DNA from: Branchipolynoe longqiensis
Taxonomy: Eukaryota; Annelida; Polychaeta; Phyllodocida; Polynoidae
Direction of reading: 5' to 3'
NCBI GenBank assembly: GCA_030323885.1
Contig: CM059198.1
Location: 77,994,931 to 78,058,930 of the forward strand
Length of the DNA stretch: 64,000 nucleotides
The notes under the pieces were generated by a model. That model was not told where the DNA came from. It saw nothing but the letters and a program-made list of their open reading frames with translations, and ran no database searches. The translations under genes were made by a program, and so were the position numbers. The stretch's first letter is position 1; the number at the start of each line of letters is the position of its first letter. This document shows, one piece after another, positions 22,063-34,324 of the stretch.

Positions 22063-22129
22063 ACGTTTAGAGTCTAAAATCAACAAGAGTTTGATACTAA
22101 TGGGTACTAGTATCTAGTTTGTGGATCTT

Positions 22130-22370
22130 TAGTAAACTGGGCCAAAGCAGATCCTCTATTCTCAACTGTCTTTTGGTTACAGAAAGAGAGGGCACCCTCA
22201 TCTCTCATTCAAGGATACCATCAAGAGAAACCTGAAGCTGAGAGACAATAAGACTGACTCATGGACATCACTCTGACAGCAGAGAGATAAATGGAGAGCA
22301 GCAGTCAAGTAATACAAGCAGTCTTTGTTGCATCGCGACTGACAGCATGATGATGATGATGATGATGAGT
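22130..22370 (+). mobile_element. RTE-like LINE 3' end with ATG microsatellite tail
   Basis: It matches the reverse complement of 40420-40640: GAGGGCACCCTCATCTCTCA, AAGAGAAACCTGAAGCTGAG, GAGAGCAGCAGTCAAGTAAT and GCATCGCGACTGACAGC, then (ATG)n. The coding frame is broken. Elements of the RTE group often end in such short repeats. Confidence 0.75.
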
Positions 22371-22957
22371 AAACTGGGACGCTTCCTGGTGAAATCTTAG
22401 TTCAACACAACAAACAGTATTTTCTGACTGTGAATAGTGAGCAGACCGGGGCGACTCCTGGTAATTAGGTAAAACGTTAGAAGGTCGCATTCTGCCGGGA
22501 GGAAAAAGCTGGCGTTAGTTTGTGTTTTACACAATTACCACCATCAACTTCCTGCAAACAATTGAATCCCTCCAAATAACATATCAATATCTGTTGTATC
22601 ATTGGCAACATGTGAATAGTTGAAAGGCATTCTAAACGATAGGACAAGTAAAACCACCACATTAATGCTCTAGACACATAGCTGCTTCACCCGTCCTGAT
22701 ATGACCTCAGATGATGCCAGGACGAACAACTCCAACACCCAACCATAGCTGATTGAACCCTCAGTCGATTATAAATAATGCATTGGCCTAGTGAGGTATT
22801 ATGATATACGCAGGCATAAAAACCATTTATTATTTTTTAAATGAGATGGTTTGTTGATGATGCGGTGTTTTATGTATGATCCGTTAAGTTACCGGGGCCT
22901 GGGTCATACATTGTGTGCGACCGTGATCAGAAAACTAAACATAGATAGTGTCGTTGG
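22371..22957. other. Unassigned stretch with a SINE 1 tail fragment
   Basis: 22690-22745 holds CCTGATATGACCTCAGATG and AACAACTCCAACACCCAACC, a family 1 tail. The rest shows no gene. Confidence 0.45.
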
Positions 22958-23145
22958 AGGGGGGGGGGTGAAAGTGGGAAATATTGCGCCTACAGCGGGA
23001 ATCAAACCCACATCTCCTGCATTCCAGGCCAGTGTGCTAAGCATTACACCACCTAGGCTCCCAGATGTCACGACCCTACCCGCATCTACCTGTCTATGTG
23101 GTTCTTTGCCTGAGAGGTCAGTGCACACTACTACAGTATCAACTA
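22958..23145 (-). mobile_element. SINE family 2 fragment
   Basis: ATATTGCGCCTACAGCGGG, the tRNA-like part in reverse (TGCTAAGCATTACACCACCT), and TGCCTGAGAGGTCAGTGCAC. A G-run (22960-22967) precedes it. Confidence 0.75.
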
Positions 23146-23185
23146 ACACCTAAATTACTAATATCTGAGTATACATCCCCCTAAC

Positions 23186-23220
23186 CCCGCCAACCCCCCC
23201 CCCCCCCCCCCCCCACCTCC
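23186..23220. repeat. C homopolymer
   Basis: A run of more than 20 C. Prone to assembly length error. Confidence 0.85.
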
Positions 23221-23319
23221 CCGTCCAAAATATGCCCAAAACACAACAAACAACACAAACAACAACCCCACAATTGTTGTTATAGTGGTGACCTCTTCTA
23301 ATTGAGCCTATCTACCCAC

Positions 23320-23990
23320 TATCCACGACGCCCCTCCTCGACCTTCCCCTCCCCCCTCCCACCTTCCCTCCCCCTACTCGACGCCACCAACTACGCTAAT
23401 CAAGACCCCCCCCCCCCCCCCCACCCCCCCCCATTTCCTTAGTGGTTGCACTTCGGGGTGCCTAGAGCCTATAGCATGAACGGTGGTATCTAGCCTGCAC
23501 GAGGATTGTCTGTCTCCTGAGGCCATTATCTCCGCCCGCCCGACTCCCCCCTCGCCCCTCCTCCCCACTCCACGACCTCCTCATACAATCCCTCTTCCCC
23601 TTCCCACCCTAACCCCCGCCCTTTTCCTCCGTCTTCCTCCCCCTCCCCCTCCACTCCCCCATCCCCTTTCCGATCCCTCTTCTCATGTTCCACTCCCCCC
23701 TTCCTCCCCTCCCTCTTCTCATGTTCCCCTCCCTTCCACCTCCTCCCATCCCCATCCCCTCCCCCTCCTCTCCCCATCCACCTTCCACCTCCTCCTCTCC
23801 CCCTCCCCTCCCCCTCCTCTCCCCATCCACCGTCCACCTCCTCCTCTCCCCTCCCCCTTCCTGCCCTCCCTCTTTTCACGTTCCCATCCACCTTCCACCT
23901 CCTCCCTTCCCCCTCCCCTCCCCCGCCTCTCCCCATCCACCTTCCACCTCCTCCTCTCCCCCTCCCCTCCTCCCCCCACCCCTGTACAGT
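23320..23990. repeat. Polypyrimidine (C/T) tract with CCACCTCCTCCTCTCC units
   Basis: The + strand is overwhelmingly C and T over about 670 bp, with longer imperfect units such as CCCATCCACCTTCCACCTCC. Such mirror-like homopurine-homopyrimidine DNA can form triplexes. Long frames on both strands (proline/serine-rich one way, glycine/arginine-rich the other) are compositional. Confidence 0.9.
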
Positions 23991-24204
23991 ACACAGCTCA
24001 TCACCCCTATGCATATTGCAACAGCAGTATAAACTAGCACATGAACGTCACCACCACGTCATCGGACCGTCGCGTGGAGTGGGTACAGCGCCCGGGAGGT
24101 TCGTGGGTTCTGATATATGGGGAGACCTGACGGAGATTTACAAAACAGTTAATACTTGTCATACTGAGATTGTCCTGCTGTTCGCTTCGATGTAAACAGG
24201 CACA

Positions 24205-24560
24205 TCTGACATCCACCACCACACCACCACCCACACTACCACCACCACACCACCACCACCCACATCACCACCACCACACCACCACCACCACCACCACACC
24301 ACCACACACACCACCACCACCAAAACCACCACCACCACACCACCCCCCACACCACCAGCACCACACCAGCACCCCCCCCCCCCCCCCCCCCCCACACACA
24401 CACACTACCACCCACGCCACCACCTACACCACCACCACACCACCAGCACCACACTACCACCACCACACTACCACCACACCACCATCACCACCACACCACC
24501 ACCACACCACCATCACTACCACACCACCACCACCAAAACCACCACCACCACACCACCCCC
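24205..24560. repeat. CCA/CAC microsatellite with an internal C-run
   Basis: ACCACCACC-type repeats with a C-run near 24374-24393. A SINE inserted at its right end separates it from the related array at 24885. Confidence 0.93.
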
Positions 24561-24564
24561 CACC

Positions 24565-24873
24565 GGTCGCAGTGGCCGAATCAGTAGAGGGCAGGCGTTT
24601 GGTTCCCGGTCGAATCAAACCAATGACTTACAAAATTGATACTTGTCGCTTCCTCGCCAGGCGCTCAGCATTAATAGGACAGAGCAAGGAGTGGTTAGCT
24701 CAGTATAGGGATAATGCAACTGGCTGGGATATTGAGTCATTGTGCTAGCAGCCTGATTTCCCAGTGAGGCAACACTATAAGGTCGCCATGAGTGCACACT
24801 GTCGCAAGTTTACACCCGCCCTGACAAGACATTAGATGTTGCAAGGATGCAAAACTCCAACAGCAAACCAACC
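24565..24873 (+). mobile_element. SINE family 1 inserted in a CCA array
   Basis: Head GGTCGCAGTGGCCGAATCAG, B-box-like GTTTGGTTCCCGGTCGA, body, and tail GATGTTGCAAGGATGCAAAA followed by ACAGCAAACCAACC. CCA-rich DNA lies on both sides. Confidence 0.83.
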
Positions 24874-24884
24874 GACCTTCATAA

Positions 24885-26200
24885 CCACTAGCACTACCCA
24901 CAACACCACCACTACTCACGACACCACCACTCCTCACAACACCACCACTACTCACAACACCACCACTACTACTCACAACATCACCACTACTCGCAACACC
25001 ACCACTACTACTCACACCATCACCACTACTCACAACATCACCTCCACAACTCACAACACCACCACTACTCACAACACCACCACCACTACTCACAACACCA
25101 ACACTACTACTCACAACACTACCACCACTACTCATAACACCACCACTACTACTCACAACAGTTCCACTACTCACTTCACCACCACTATTCACAACACCAC
25201 CACTACTCACAACACCACCACTACTACTCACAACACCACCACTACCCACAACACCACCACCACTACTCACAACACCGCCACTACTCACAGCACCACCTAC
25301 ACTACTCACAACACCCCCACTACTACTCAAAACAACACCAGCACTACTCACAACACAACCACTACTCACAGACCACAACACTACTCACACCACCACCACT
25401 ACTCACAACACCGCCACTACTCACAACACCATCACCACTACTCACAACACCACCTACACTACTCCCAACACCACGACCACTACTCACAACAACACCACTA
25501 CTCACAACACCACCACTACCACTCACAACACCACCATTACCCACAACACCACCACTACCCACGCCACCACCACCACTACTCACACTACTCACCACACCAC
25601 CACCACTACTCACACCACCACCACTACTCACAACACCACAACCACTACTCACAACCCCACCACCACTACTCACAACACCACCACTACTCACTACACCACC
25701 ACTACTCACAACACCACCACTACTCACAACAACTAGCAGTACTCACAACACCACCACCTGCATCACCAAAACCACCACCACCACACCAGCACATTGCATC
25801 ACATGCATTAAATGCATCACAAGCACCACCACAACCACTACCACCCCCAATCACACAACCACACCACCACCACCACTTACATCACCATCACCACCACCAT
25901 CACCACCACTACCACCACCACACTGCATCACATGTATCAAATGCATCACATCCACCACCACAACCACCACCAAAACCAATCACACAACCACCACTAGTCA
26001 CATCACCACCAATTCCACCATCACCACTCCCTCCATCACTGCCACCACCAGCACACCACCACGCAAACCACGACCACACCACCACTACCTCCACGACCAC
26101 AACCACCACTAACACCACCACCACCACCACACCACCACCCAATCCACCACTACCTCCACGACCACAGCCACCCCTCACACCACCACCACTGCCATCCTTC
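24885..26200. repeat. 15/18-bp array of ACTACTCACAACACCACC units
   Basis: Units alternate between 15 and 18 bp, grading into CAT/CCA repeats at the right end. A 455-codon frame (TTTTHNTTTTTHN, later HHYSQHHHYS after a shift) is low complexity with no start context or domain. Confidence 0.94.
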
Positions 26201-26254
26201 TAACAATATGTCACTTCACAAAAGATGTACAAGGATGCCCCCCTCCAAATATCG

Positions 26255-28170
26255 CCATGCTGCTCCAACCTGTTTACTCCTGCAGCACTGTTTGTGTGAC
26301 AGGGGCCCTAAACAACCCTACTCCAACCTGGTTACTCCTGCAGCACTGTCTGTGTGACAGGGGCCCTAAACAACCCTAGTCCAACCTGGTTACTCCTGCA
26401 GCACTCTCTGTGTGACAGGGGCCCTAAACAACCCTACTCCAACCTAGTTACTGCTACAGCACTGTCTGTGTGACAGGGGCCCTAAACAAGCCTACTCCAA
26501 CCTAGTTACTCCTGCAGCACTCTCTGTGTGACAGGGGCCCTAAACAACCCTACTCCAACCTGTTTACTCCTGCAGCACTGTCTGTGTGACAGGGGCCCTA
26601 AACAACCCTACTCCAACCTAGTTACTGCTGCAGCACTGTCTGTGTGACAGGGGCCCTAAACAACCCTACTCCAACATAGTTACTCCGGCAGCACTGTCTG
26701 TGTGACAGGGACCTAAACAACCCTACTCCAACCTGGTTACTCCTGCAGCACTGTCTGTGTGACAGGGGGCCTAAACAACCCTACTCCAACATAGTTACTC
26801 CTGCAGCACTGTCTGTGTAACAGGTGCCCAAAACAACCCTACTCCAACATAGTTACTCCTGCAGCACTGTCTGTGTGACATGGGCCCTAAACAACCCTAC
26901 TCCAACATAGTTACTCCTGCAGTACTGCCTGTGTGACAGGGTGCCTAAACAACCCTACTCTAACCTAGTTTCTCCTGCAGTACTATCTGTGTGACAGGGA
27001 CCTAAACAACCCTACTCCAACATAGTTACTCCTGCAGCACTGTCTGTGTGACAGGGGCCCTAGACAACCCTACTCCAACCTAGTTACTCCTGCAGCGCTG
27101 TCTGTGTGACAGCGGCCCTAAACAACCCTACTCCAACCTAGTTACTCCTGCAGCACTGTCTCTGTGACAGGTGCCCAAAACAACCCTACTCCAACATAGT
27201 TACTCCTGCAGTACTGTCTGTGTGACATGGGCCCTAAATAACCCTACTCCAACATAGTTACTCCTGCAGCACTGTCTGTGTGATGGGTGCCCTAAACAAC
27301 CCTACTCCAACATAGTTACTCCTGCAGTACTGTCTGTGTGACAGGGGCCCTAAACAACCCTACTCTAACATAGTTACTCCTGCAGCACTGTCTGTGTGAC
27401 AGGGGCCCTAAACAACCCTACTCCAACCTAGTTACTCCTGCAGCACTGTCTCTGTGACAGGTGCCCAAAACAACCCTACTCCAACATAGTTACTCCTGCA
27501 GTACTGTCTGTGTGACAGGGGCCCTAAATAACCCTACTCCAACATAGTTACTCCTGCAGCACTGTCTGTGTGACAGGGACCTAAACAACCCTACTCCAAC
27601 ATAGTTACTCCTGCAGCACTGTCTGTGTGACAGGGGCCCAAAACAACCCTACTCCAACCTAGTTATTCCTACAGTACTGTCTGTGTGACAGGGGCCCTAA
27701 ACAACCCTACTCCACCCTAGTTACTCCTGCAGTACTGTCTGTCTGACAGGGACCTAAACAACCTTACTCCAACATAGTTACTCCTGCAGCACTGTCTGTC
27801 TGACATGGACCTAAACAACCCTACTCTAACATAGTTACTCCTGCAGTGCTGTCTGTGTGACAGGTGCCCAAAACAACCCTACTCCAACCTAGTTACTCCT
27901 GCAGCACTGTCTGTGTGACAGGGGCCCTAAACAACCCTACTCCAACATAGTTACTCCTGCAGCACTGTCTGTGTGACAGGGACCTAAACAACCCTACTCC
28001 AACATAGTTACTCCTGCAGCACTGTCTGTGTGTGACAGGGGCCCTAAATAACCCTACTCCAACATAGTTACTCCTGCAGCACTGTCTGTGTGACAGGGGC
28101 CCTAAACAACCCTACTCCAACCTAGTTACTGCTGCAGCACTGTCTGTGTGACAGGGGTGCTGAACAACCC
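26255..28170. repeat. 58-bp tandem array, about 33 copies
   Basis: CTGCAGCACTGTCTGTGTGA and CCTAAACAACCCTACTCCAA recur every 58 bp, with occasional units shortened by 2-3 bp (GGGACCTAAAC instead of GGGGCCCTAAAC). CTGCAG in most units gives a PstI ladder. Confidence 0.96.
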
Positions 28171-28339
28171 TTTAGAGAAGTGATGCACGGCTATATTATC
28201 GACATAAACCCCACACATTTGCAATTTAACATCATAAATATATGGTTTCAATGCTGGTTTATCATAGTCCACTATTTGTGGGTTAAGAATCGATTAAATA
28301 ATATCGATTAATAGGCTTTAACAGAAAAATTAAGATGAG
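28171..28339. other. Unassigned, AT-rich
   Basis: Includes a short inverted ATCGATTAA repeat near 28288-28311. No gene. Confidence 0.4.
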
Positions 28340-28419
28340 CGTCTAGTGAGTGCCATCTTGTTTTATTACATTATCGCTCACTTTCTCAACTATCCCATTG
28401 TTTTGTCTATCCCATTGTT

Positions 28420-29085
28420 TTGTCTATCCACTTTTCTCCTTCTGATGAGAGAGTGCCTAAATGGCACTTTCAAAAGGCCAATTGGGCCAAATTTCAATCT
28501 CTTTGCCTTGAAAAGATCACAGGTGATCTTCTGCAAGATGTGGAAGATCCCATTAAAGCTTTTACAGACACACTGTATGACGTTGCTAGCAATTGTATTC
28601 CTAAGTCAAATCCTAACCCTAAAAAGCCAGAAAAAACATGATTCACAGAGGAGTGTAAGAAGGCTGTAAAAGCTTGTAAGAAAGGTTTAAAACAATTCAA
28701 GAGACAGACAACACAGTGCAATCTACTCAACCATGATCAATACAGTATAAAAAGAGCCAAAGCCAGATATATCATTCATTGTAGCAAAAAGAAAAGCTGG
28801 TCAGATTATACATCAAAACTCAACACCCGAACACCCATTAAGAAATGTTGGGATATGATTCGAAGGATCAGTGGTAAAGGGGGAGGAGCAAGAATAAAAC
28901 ATCTTAATAAAAATGGCCAAAGCATTTCAAATCCAAAGGATATAGCCAACACCTTAGGTGAATCTATATCCCAGAACTCCTCTTCTGATAATTACACTCC
29001 TAAATTCCAATGAACAAAAGCAAGGCAATAAAGAAAGCCTCTTAATTTTATTTCTCAGAATTTAGAAAATTATAATAAACTCTTT
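28420..29085 (+). pseudogene. LINE B ORF2, region between endonuclease and RT, broken by stops
   Basis: The frame reads SDERVPKWHFQKANWAKFQS to a TGA at 28639-28641, where the neighbouring residues suggest an original Trp. It continues in the same frame (FTEECKKAVKACKKGLKQFK, later KCWDMIRRISGKG) to a TGA near 29011 and a further stop, then joins the RT. These are nonsense changes in an otherwise intact frame, so decay is recent. Confidence 0.75.
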
Positions 29086-29088
29086 TCC

Positions 29089-31473
29089 ATGGAAGAATTA
29101 CAAATTGCTCTGTCTAAATCTCACGCCACAGCACCTAGACCAGATCAGATCCATTACCAAATTCTTAAACATATGCCAGCTGAAACCATGATGCGCCTCT
29201 TAGAAATATTCAACACCATCTGGATGAGTAGTAACTTTCCCCCTTGCTTGAGCGAGGCCACAGTAATCCCGATACACAAACTGGGAAAGGACTCCACCAA
29301 TCCCAATAACTATCAACCAATAGCACTCACAAGCTGTGTATGTAAGACCATGGAACGCATGATCAATGAAAGGCTTGTTTGGTTTCTTGAAGAGGCTGCT
29401 ATTATCTCCTCTATTCAAAGTGGTTTTAGAAAGACCAAAAGCACCACGGACCATCTGGTACGCCTTGAGACATTTGTGAGAGACGGTTTTATAAAGGGTG
29501 AACACATCGTTGCACTTTTCTTTGACTTGGAGAAGGCATACAACACCATATGGAAATATGGCATTATGAAAGACATTCAGGATAGTGGATTGAGAGGCAG
29601 ACTACCTCTCTTTATAGAACAATTTCTTTTAAATAGGTGTTTCCGAGTCCGTGTGGGAAGTACTCTCTCAGAAGCCTTTGACAAAGAAATGGGTGTACCC
29701 CAAGGTAGCCTCTTATCGGTTACACTGTTCATAATCAAAATTAATAGCATTTTGGGTTGTGTCAGACCTGAGATTGATAAATCTCTCTTTGTAGATGATT
29801 TCCACCTTTGTTACAGGTCTAGAAACATGGCAGCTATAGAAAGAAAACTGCAACATCACCTGAACAGAGTAGCCGAATGGGCTGATGAAAATGGTTTTAA
29901 ATTCTCTCTCAGCAAAACTGTGTGTGTGCATTTCTGTCAACATCGGGGTGTACACCCAGACCCAGAGATCTATCTCAATCAAACACAGATTCCTGTGGTT
30001 GAAGAAACCAAATTCTTGGGTGTCATTTTTGACAAGAAATTGAATTTTATTTCGCACATTAAATATGTAAAAAAGAAATGTCAAAAAGCTCTAAACCTAC
30101 TGAGAGTTGTTGCTCATACCAATTGGGGGGGTGACCGCACCACTCTTCTTTCCCTCTATCGTGGACTGGTCCGATCAAAGCTCGATTATGGCTCCATGGT
30201 CTATGGATCAGCCAGACCGTCATACATCCAAATGTTGAAACCCATTCAAAATCAAGTACTCAGCCTCTGTCTTGGAGCACTTCAAACTTCGCCAGAGGAG
30301 AGTCTTAGTGTAGAAGCAGAGGAACCTCCACTTGCGCTGAGGAGAGGAAAGCTCGCTCTACGGTATGCATCCAAGATTGCAGCAAATCCCAGCAACCCTG
30401 CCTATGACTGCATTTTCAACCCAGGCAATGAAACACTCTTTGCCAATAAACCCAAGGCCATACCAACTTTCGTTATACGTATTAAGGAATCATTAGAAAC
30501 ACTGGAGTTTGATGTAGATAACATTGCACAATTCCAATATCCAGACACACCACCTTGGACATATGCTGTCAATGTGAACTTGGCTCTCTCTGAAGCAAGG
30601 AAAGACTCAACTGACCCTCTGATCTACAATAGTATGTTCAGGGAGGTTAAAGACATACATTCTGATCATAAGTTCATCTACACAGATGGTTCTTACAAGG
30701 ATGACAAGGCTGCAGCGGCAGCTGTCATGGGCAAGCACACCTTCTCGGAGCGATTACCAAAGGGTGCTTCGATATATTCAGCAGAGCTTGATGCCATATT
30801 CTTAGCAATGGACCATGTAGAAACCTCTTCCCATAGAAAATTTGTGATATGTTCAGATTCAAAATCATGCCTACAAGCTATTCAGAGCAAGGATTGGAAG
30901 AACCCTCTGATCCGCAAGATTTTAGAAAGGCTACATTATTTATGTTCAGAACTTCACAAAACTGTGCTTTTTTATTGGGTGCCGAGTCATGTTGGTATTC
31001 GAGGAAATGAGACTGCAGACGTGGCTGCCAAAGAAGCTCTCAACAAATGCATTACACCTCTTCCCATTCCTCACATGGACCTCAAAAGGCACATCAGTGC
31101 ATTCATAAGGAAAAAGTGGCAATTACAATGGGATGAAGCTGTCATGAACAAGCTTCATGCAATTCAGCCCACCCTTGGCAAATTTTCAGATGCTTGTCAT
31201 AGAAATAGACGCAAAGAGACCGTTGTTGCACATACACGAATTGGACATAGCTATTTGACTCATAGTTACCTTTTTAAAGCAGAAGACCAGCCAGAATGCA
31301 TACCATGTGGAGTGCCTCTGACTGTGAAACATATTTTGATTGAATGCATTGACTTTGCAAATGTTCGAGCACAGTATTTTAATGTAGCAAGTATGAAATG
31401 TTTATTTGACACTGTTAGTACTGCCTTAGTTTTATCGTTTTTAAAGCACATTGGACTGTTTAACTGGTTTTAA
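29089..31473 (+). pseudogene. LINE B reverse transcriptase and RNase H (794 codons open)
   Basis: Residues about 15-300 are the RT: PNNYQPIALTSCVCKTMERM (72-91), SGFRKTKSTTDHL (111-123), FFDLEKAYNTIW (144-155, motif A; the usual Asp after Tyr is Asn), MGVPQGSLLSVTLF (201-214), and the catalytic box FVDD (234-237) in place of the common FADD/YADD. Residues about 325-470 are thumb and linker. Residues about 525-665 are RNase H with YTDGSYKDD, SAELDAI, SDSKSCLQ and WVPSHVGIRGNETAD. The C-terminus has a zinc-knuckle-like CIPCGVPLTVKHILIEC (CX2C..HX4C). The ATG is only the first Met after the upstream stops. RT or RNase H activity might persist, but the element lacks a complete endonuclease. Confidence 0.88.
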
Positions 31474-31483
31474 GACATTTTGA

Positions 31484-32492
31484 AATCGGTCTAGACGGTA
31501 AGGACGTTCGGCTTGTGGCCAACCTCTACTGGGAACAGTATGCTGCTGTAAGAATTGGAGACTCATTGACACCAGAAGTGAAGATCAAATGTGGAGTGCG
31601 ACAAGGATGTGTTCTATCACCTAGTCTTTTCAACATTTATACGGAAATGATTTTCAGAGAAATAGATGACATCATAGGAATAAATGTTGGAGGTGGAAAT
31701 ATCAATAACACAAGATACGCAGATGATACAGCACTGCTAGCCTTAATGTCAAATCGACTACAAGATATAGTGGATGAAGTAAAAGAAAAAAGTGAGAGAT
31801 GTGGCCGCAAAATGAATGTAAAGAAGACAAAATCCATGGTTGTCAGCAGAAAGGAATACAAACCAAGAGCAGAGATAAAAGTTAATGGTGTAATCTTGGA
31901 GCAGGTAGAGTCATTTGTGTATCTGGGCCAATTAATAACTAATGATGGCGGATGTGAAAGAGAGAATAAACATTGCCAAAACAACATTTCTAAAGATGCA
32001 GAAAGTACTAACATCTAGAGACATAAATATAAAAACAAGACTCCGACTGCTAAAATGCTATGTGTGGTCTACACTTTTATATTGCTGCGAGACATGGACT
32101 TTGAAGAAAGCAATAACAACAAAGCTTGAGGCATTTGAAATGTGGCAATACAGAAGAATGTTAAAAATTCCATGGACAGCACTGATAAGCAACGTTGAGG
32201 TCCTAACAAGAATGAAAATAAAGAGACAGATAATACAAATGATCAAAAACATAAAAATTAAATACTTTGGCCACATGATACGGCACCAGGAATCACAGAG
32301 AAGAATACTGGAAGGGAAGATAGAAGGGAAACGACCAAGAGGGATAAGGAGAACAACATGGATGGACAACATCACTGAGTGGACAGCAATGAGCTATGCG
32401 GAATGCGTGAGAGGAACAAATTACAGGAAGAGATGGAGGTCCATTGCAGCCAACCTTCTTCGAGAAGACGGCACCCATTGATTGATTGATTG
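31484..32492 (+). mobile_element. RTE-like LINE family C, 5'-truncated, nested in LINE B
   Basis: It starts inside the RT and ends in a short ATTG microsatellite. AAGACATTTTGA occurs at both 31472-31483 and 32493-32504, a 12-bp target duplication showing insertion into the 3' UTR of LINE B. Confidence 0.92.
31515..32481 (+). pseudogene. LINE C RT palm and C-terminus, one frameshift
   Basis: Frame 1 (31515 to about 31960) has CGVRQGCVLSPSLFNIYTEM, the RT box RYADDTALLA and VESFVYLGQLITNDG. The sequence changes frame near 31950 and continues to 32481 with INIAKTTFLKMQKVL, LLYCCETWTL, RRMLKIPWTA and RPRGIRRTTWMDN, the standard C-terminal part of RTE-type LINE proteins. Confidence 0.85.
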
Positions 32493-32575
32493 AAGACATT
32501 TTGATGGCATTGTATAGCCCTTAGGGTGCTGGTATGCTGTTAAGCATTTATTCATTCATTCATTCATTCAATGCT

Positions 32576-33464
32576 CATAACTGGTGGCCCTCCCACCGGC
32601 GCTCCTCCTCCCTACCCGGCGCGCCAAACCTCCACTGGCACCGGCTAACGTTTTATTTCTATGTATTATACTGTCACGTTCGTAGATTACGCCGTGTGAA
32701 TTTCAATCGAGGACAATTGGTCTCCCTCATTCCACTGCTCCTTGCCCTGTCCAAGTAATGCTGAGCGCCGGGCTAGGTCACTATAAGAATAAGCCTTTAT
32801 ACGACCGGATACAACAATAATACTTGTTTAGCGTCCACCCATTAAAATTTGTCCAGCTCTGGTTGAAGGTTTTTTATTTAAATTGTGTATTGTGTAGGTA
32901 GAATAGTGGTGTTCATGAAGAATAAAAGTAACGACAGTATTCCTGGTTAGAAGGCATGACAGGAAGGTAGGGAAGACCATAGATACTTTCTAGCTAGACA
33001 TTGAACAAGAAAACATTAAAATTACGATGAAATCTTTATTCAACTGAAAACTCAACTACATTTATTTCACGTGACAATGTAATCGAAATGCGTAAACAAA
33101 ACAGAACTTGTTTTAATTGTTTCTGAAGTGTTTAAACAAAATAACAGATAGAAAAAGATAATATTTGGAGATCGGGGCATTTCTTAGCTCAGGTGGGGAT
33201 GATGAAAAGGGTGTTTTTATCTGGCCTAATTCATTGGCTGGACTCAGTTTCATAACCCGGGGTTTTTACTCGCACAAACTGTCACATTTCCCGTCTGGTT
33301 AATTCTTGTGTGGACATAAATAGTGCTAGTATTTGGGCGGATTGGCTTCAAATCAGCCTCAATCGACATTCTGCGAAATGACGCGACACTTTTAATAGCG
33401 CACCTGTAATGTGCAGGCCCCCTGCACACTCAGCCTCTCCCGACAGCTACTTTCAGATCAATAT
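32576..33464. other. Unassigned stretch with a SINE 1 fragment
   Basis: 32698-32780 holds a short - strand family 1 piece (GGTCTCCCTCATTCCACTGC, GCTGAGCGCCGGGCTAGG). No gene recognised elsewhere. Confidence 0.45.
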
Positions 33465-33935
33465 TCAGCCAACGGGTCGTCACATCGTGGGTCGTCACAC
33501 CGTGGGTCGTCACAACGTGGGTCGTCACACCGTGGGTCGTCACACCGTGGGTCGTCACATCCTCGGTCGTCACACCGTGGGTCGTCACACCGTGGGTCGT
33601 CACAGCGTGGGTCGTCACACCGTGGTCGTCACCGTGGGTCGTCACACCCTCGGTCGTCACAGCGTCGGTCGTCACACCGTGGGTCGTCACGAGGTTGGTC
33701 GTCACACCGTGGTCGTCACACCGTGGGTCGTCGCACCCTCGGTCGTCACACCGTGGGTCGTCACACCGTGGTCATCACACCGTGGGTCGTCACACCATTG
33801 GTCGTCACACCGTGGGTCGTCACACCGTGGGTCATCACAGCGTGGGTCGTCACAACGTGGGTCGTCACACCCTCGGTCGTCACACCGTGGGTCGTCACAC
33901 CGTGGGTCGTCACACCGTGGGTCGTCAACCATCAA
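33465..33935. repeat. 15-bp array, GGGTCGTCACACCGT units, about 31 copies
   Basis: The period is 15 bp with scattered 12-14-bp units (CACCGTGGTCGTCAC), so frames shift along the array. The unit is CpG-bearing (about three CpG per unit). Open frames on both strands are by-products of the period. Confidence 0.95.
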
Positions 33936-33955
33936 ATAAACTTCTATTCCGATAG

Positions 33956-34271
33956 TCTGGTTTGTTTGTTGCAGTTTACATCCTGGCAACATCTAAGGTC
34001 AACCAGGATGGGTGCCGCCTTTATAGTGTTGCCCCACTGGAATACCAGGCCGCCAGCAATATGACCTGATATCCCACTCAGTCACATTATCCTGACACTG
34101 AGCCAACCAGTCCTTGTCCTATCCTACTAATGCTGAGTGCCAGGCTAGGAAGCAACAAGTATCAATTTTAAAGTAATTGGTTTGACTCGACCAGGGTTCG
34201 AACCCACGACCCCACAATCTACCAACACGGGAGATGGACGCTCTAACTCATTCGGCCATCCCGTCTGGTCT
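33956..34271 (-). mobile_element. SINE family 1 with type-B tRNA head
   Basis: Tail TTTGTTGCAGTTTACATCCT on the left; head on the right with GGGTTCGAACCCACGACCCC and ACTCATTCGGCCATCCCGTC. The type-B head has a longer anticodon-arm region than type A. Confidence 0.84.
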
Positions 34272-34324
34272 CGCATCGCTGGCACGCAACGAAGTGAAGA
34301 GAGAGAGGCGACCAGCAGTCAATG

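Larger units (their letters stand above)
28340..32575 (+). mobile_element. LINE family B (RT plus RNase H), 5'-truncated, split by a second LINE
   Basis: The coding part runs from the linker after the endonuclease (28420) through RT and RNase H to the stop at 31473. The 3' UTR is interrupted at 31484-32492 by another LINE and resumes with TGGCATTGTATAGCCCTTAG, ending in an ATTC microsatellite at about 32548-32570. RT followed by RNase H in one ORF is the arrangement of the I/Nimb/Jockey-side LINE clades. The endonuclease N-terminal part is missing. Confidence 0.88.

Noticed and set aside
23483..24037. Pro/Ser-rich frame and the opposite Gly/Arg-rich frame
   Set aside because: Composition of a polypyrimidine tract.
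24836..26203. 455-codon Thr/His-rich frame
   Set aside because: A simple 15/18-bp repeat whose first codons lie in a SINE tail.
33409..34064. Open frames rich in GRHTV or SSHRG repeats
   Set aside because: The 15-bp array explains them, and both strands are open.
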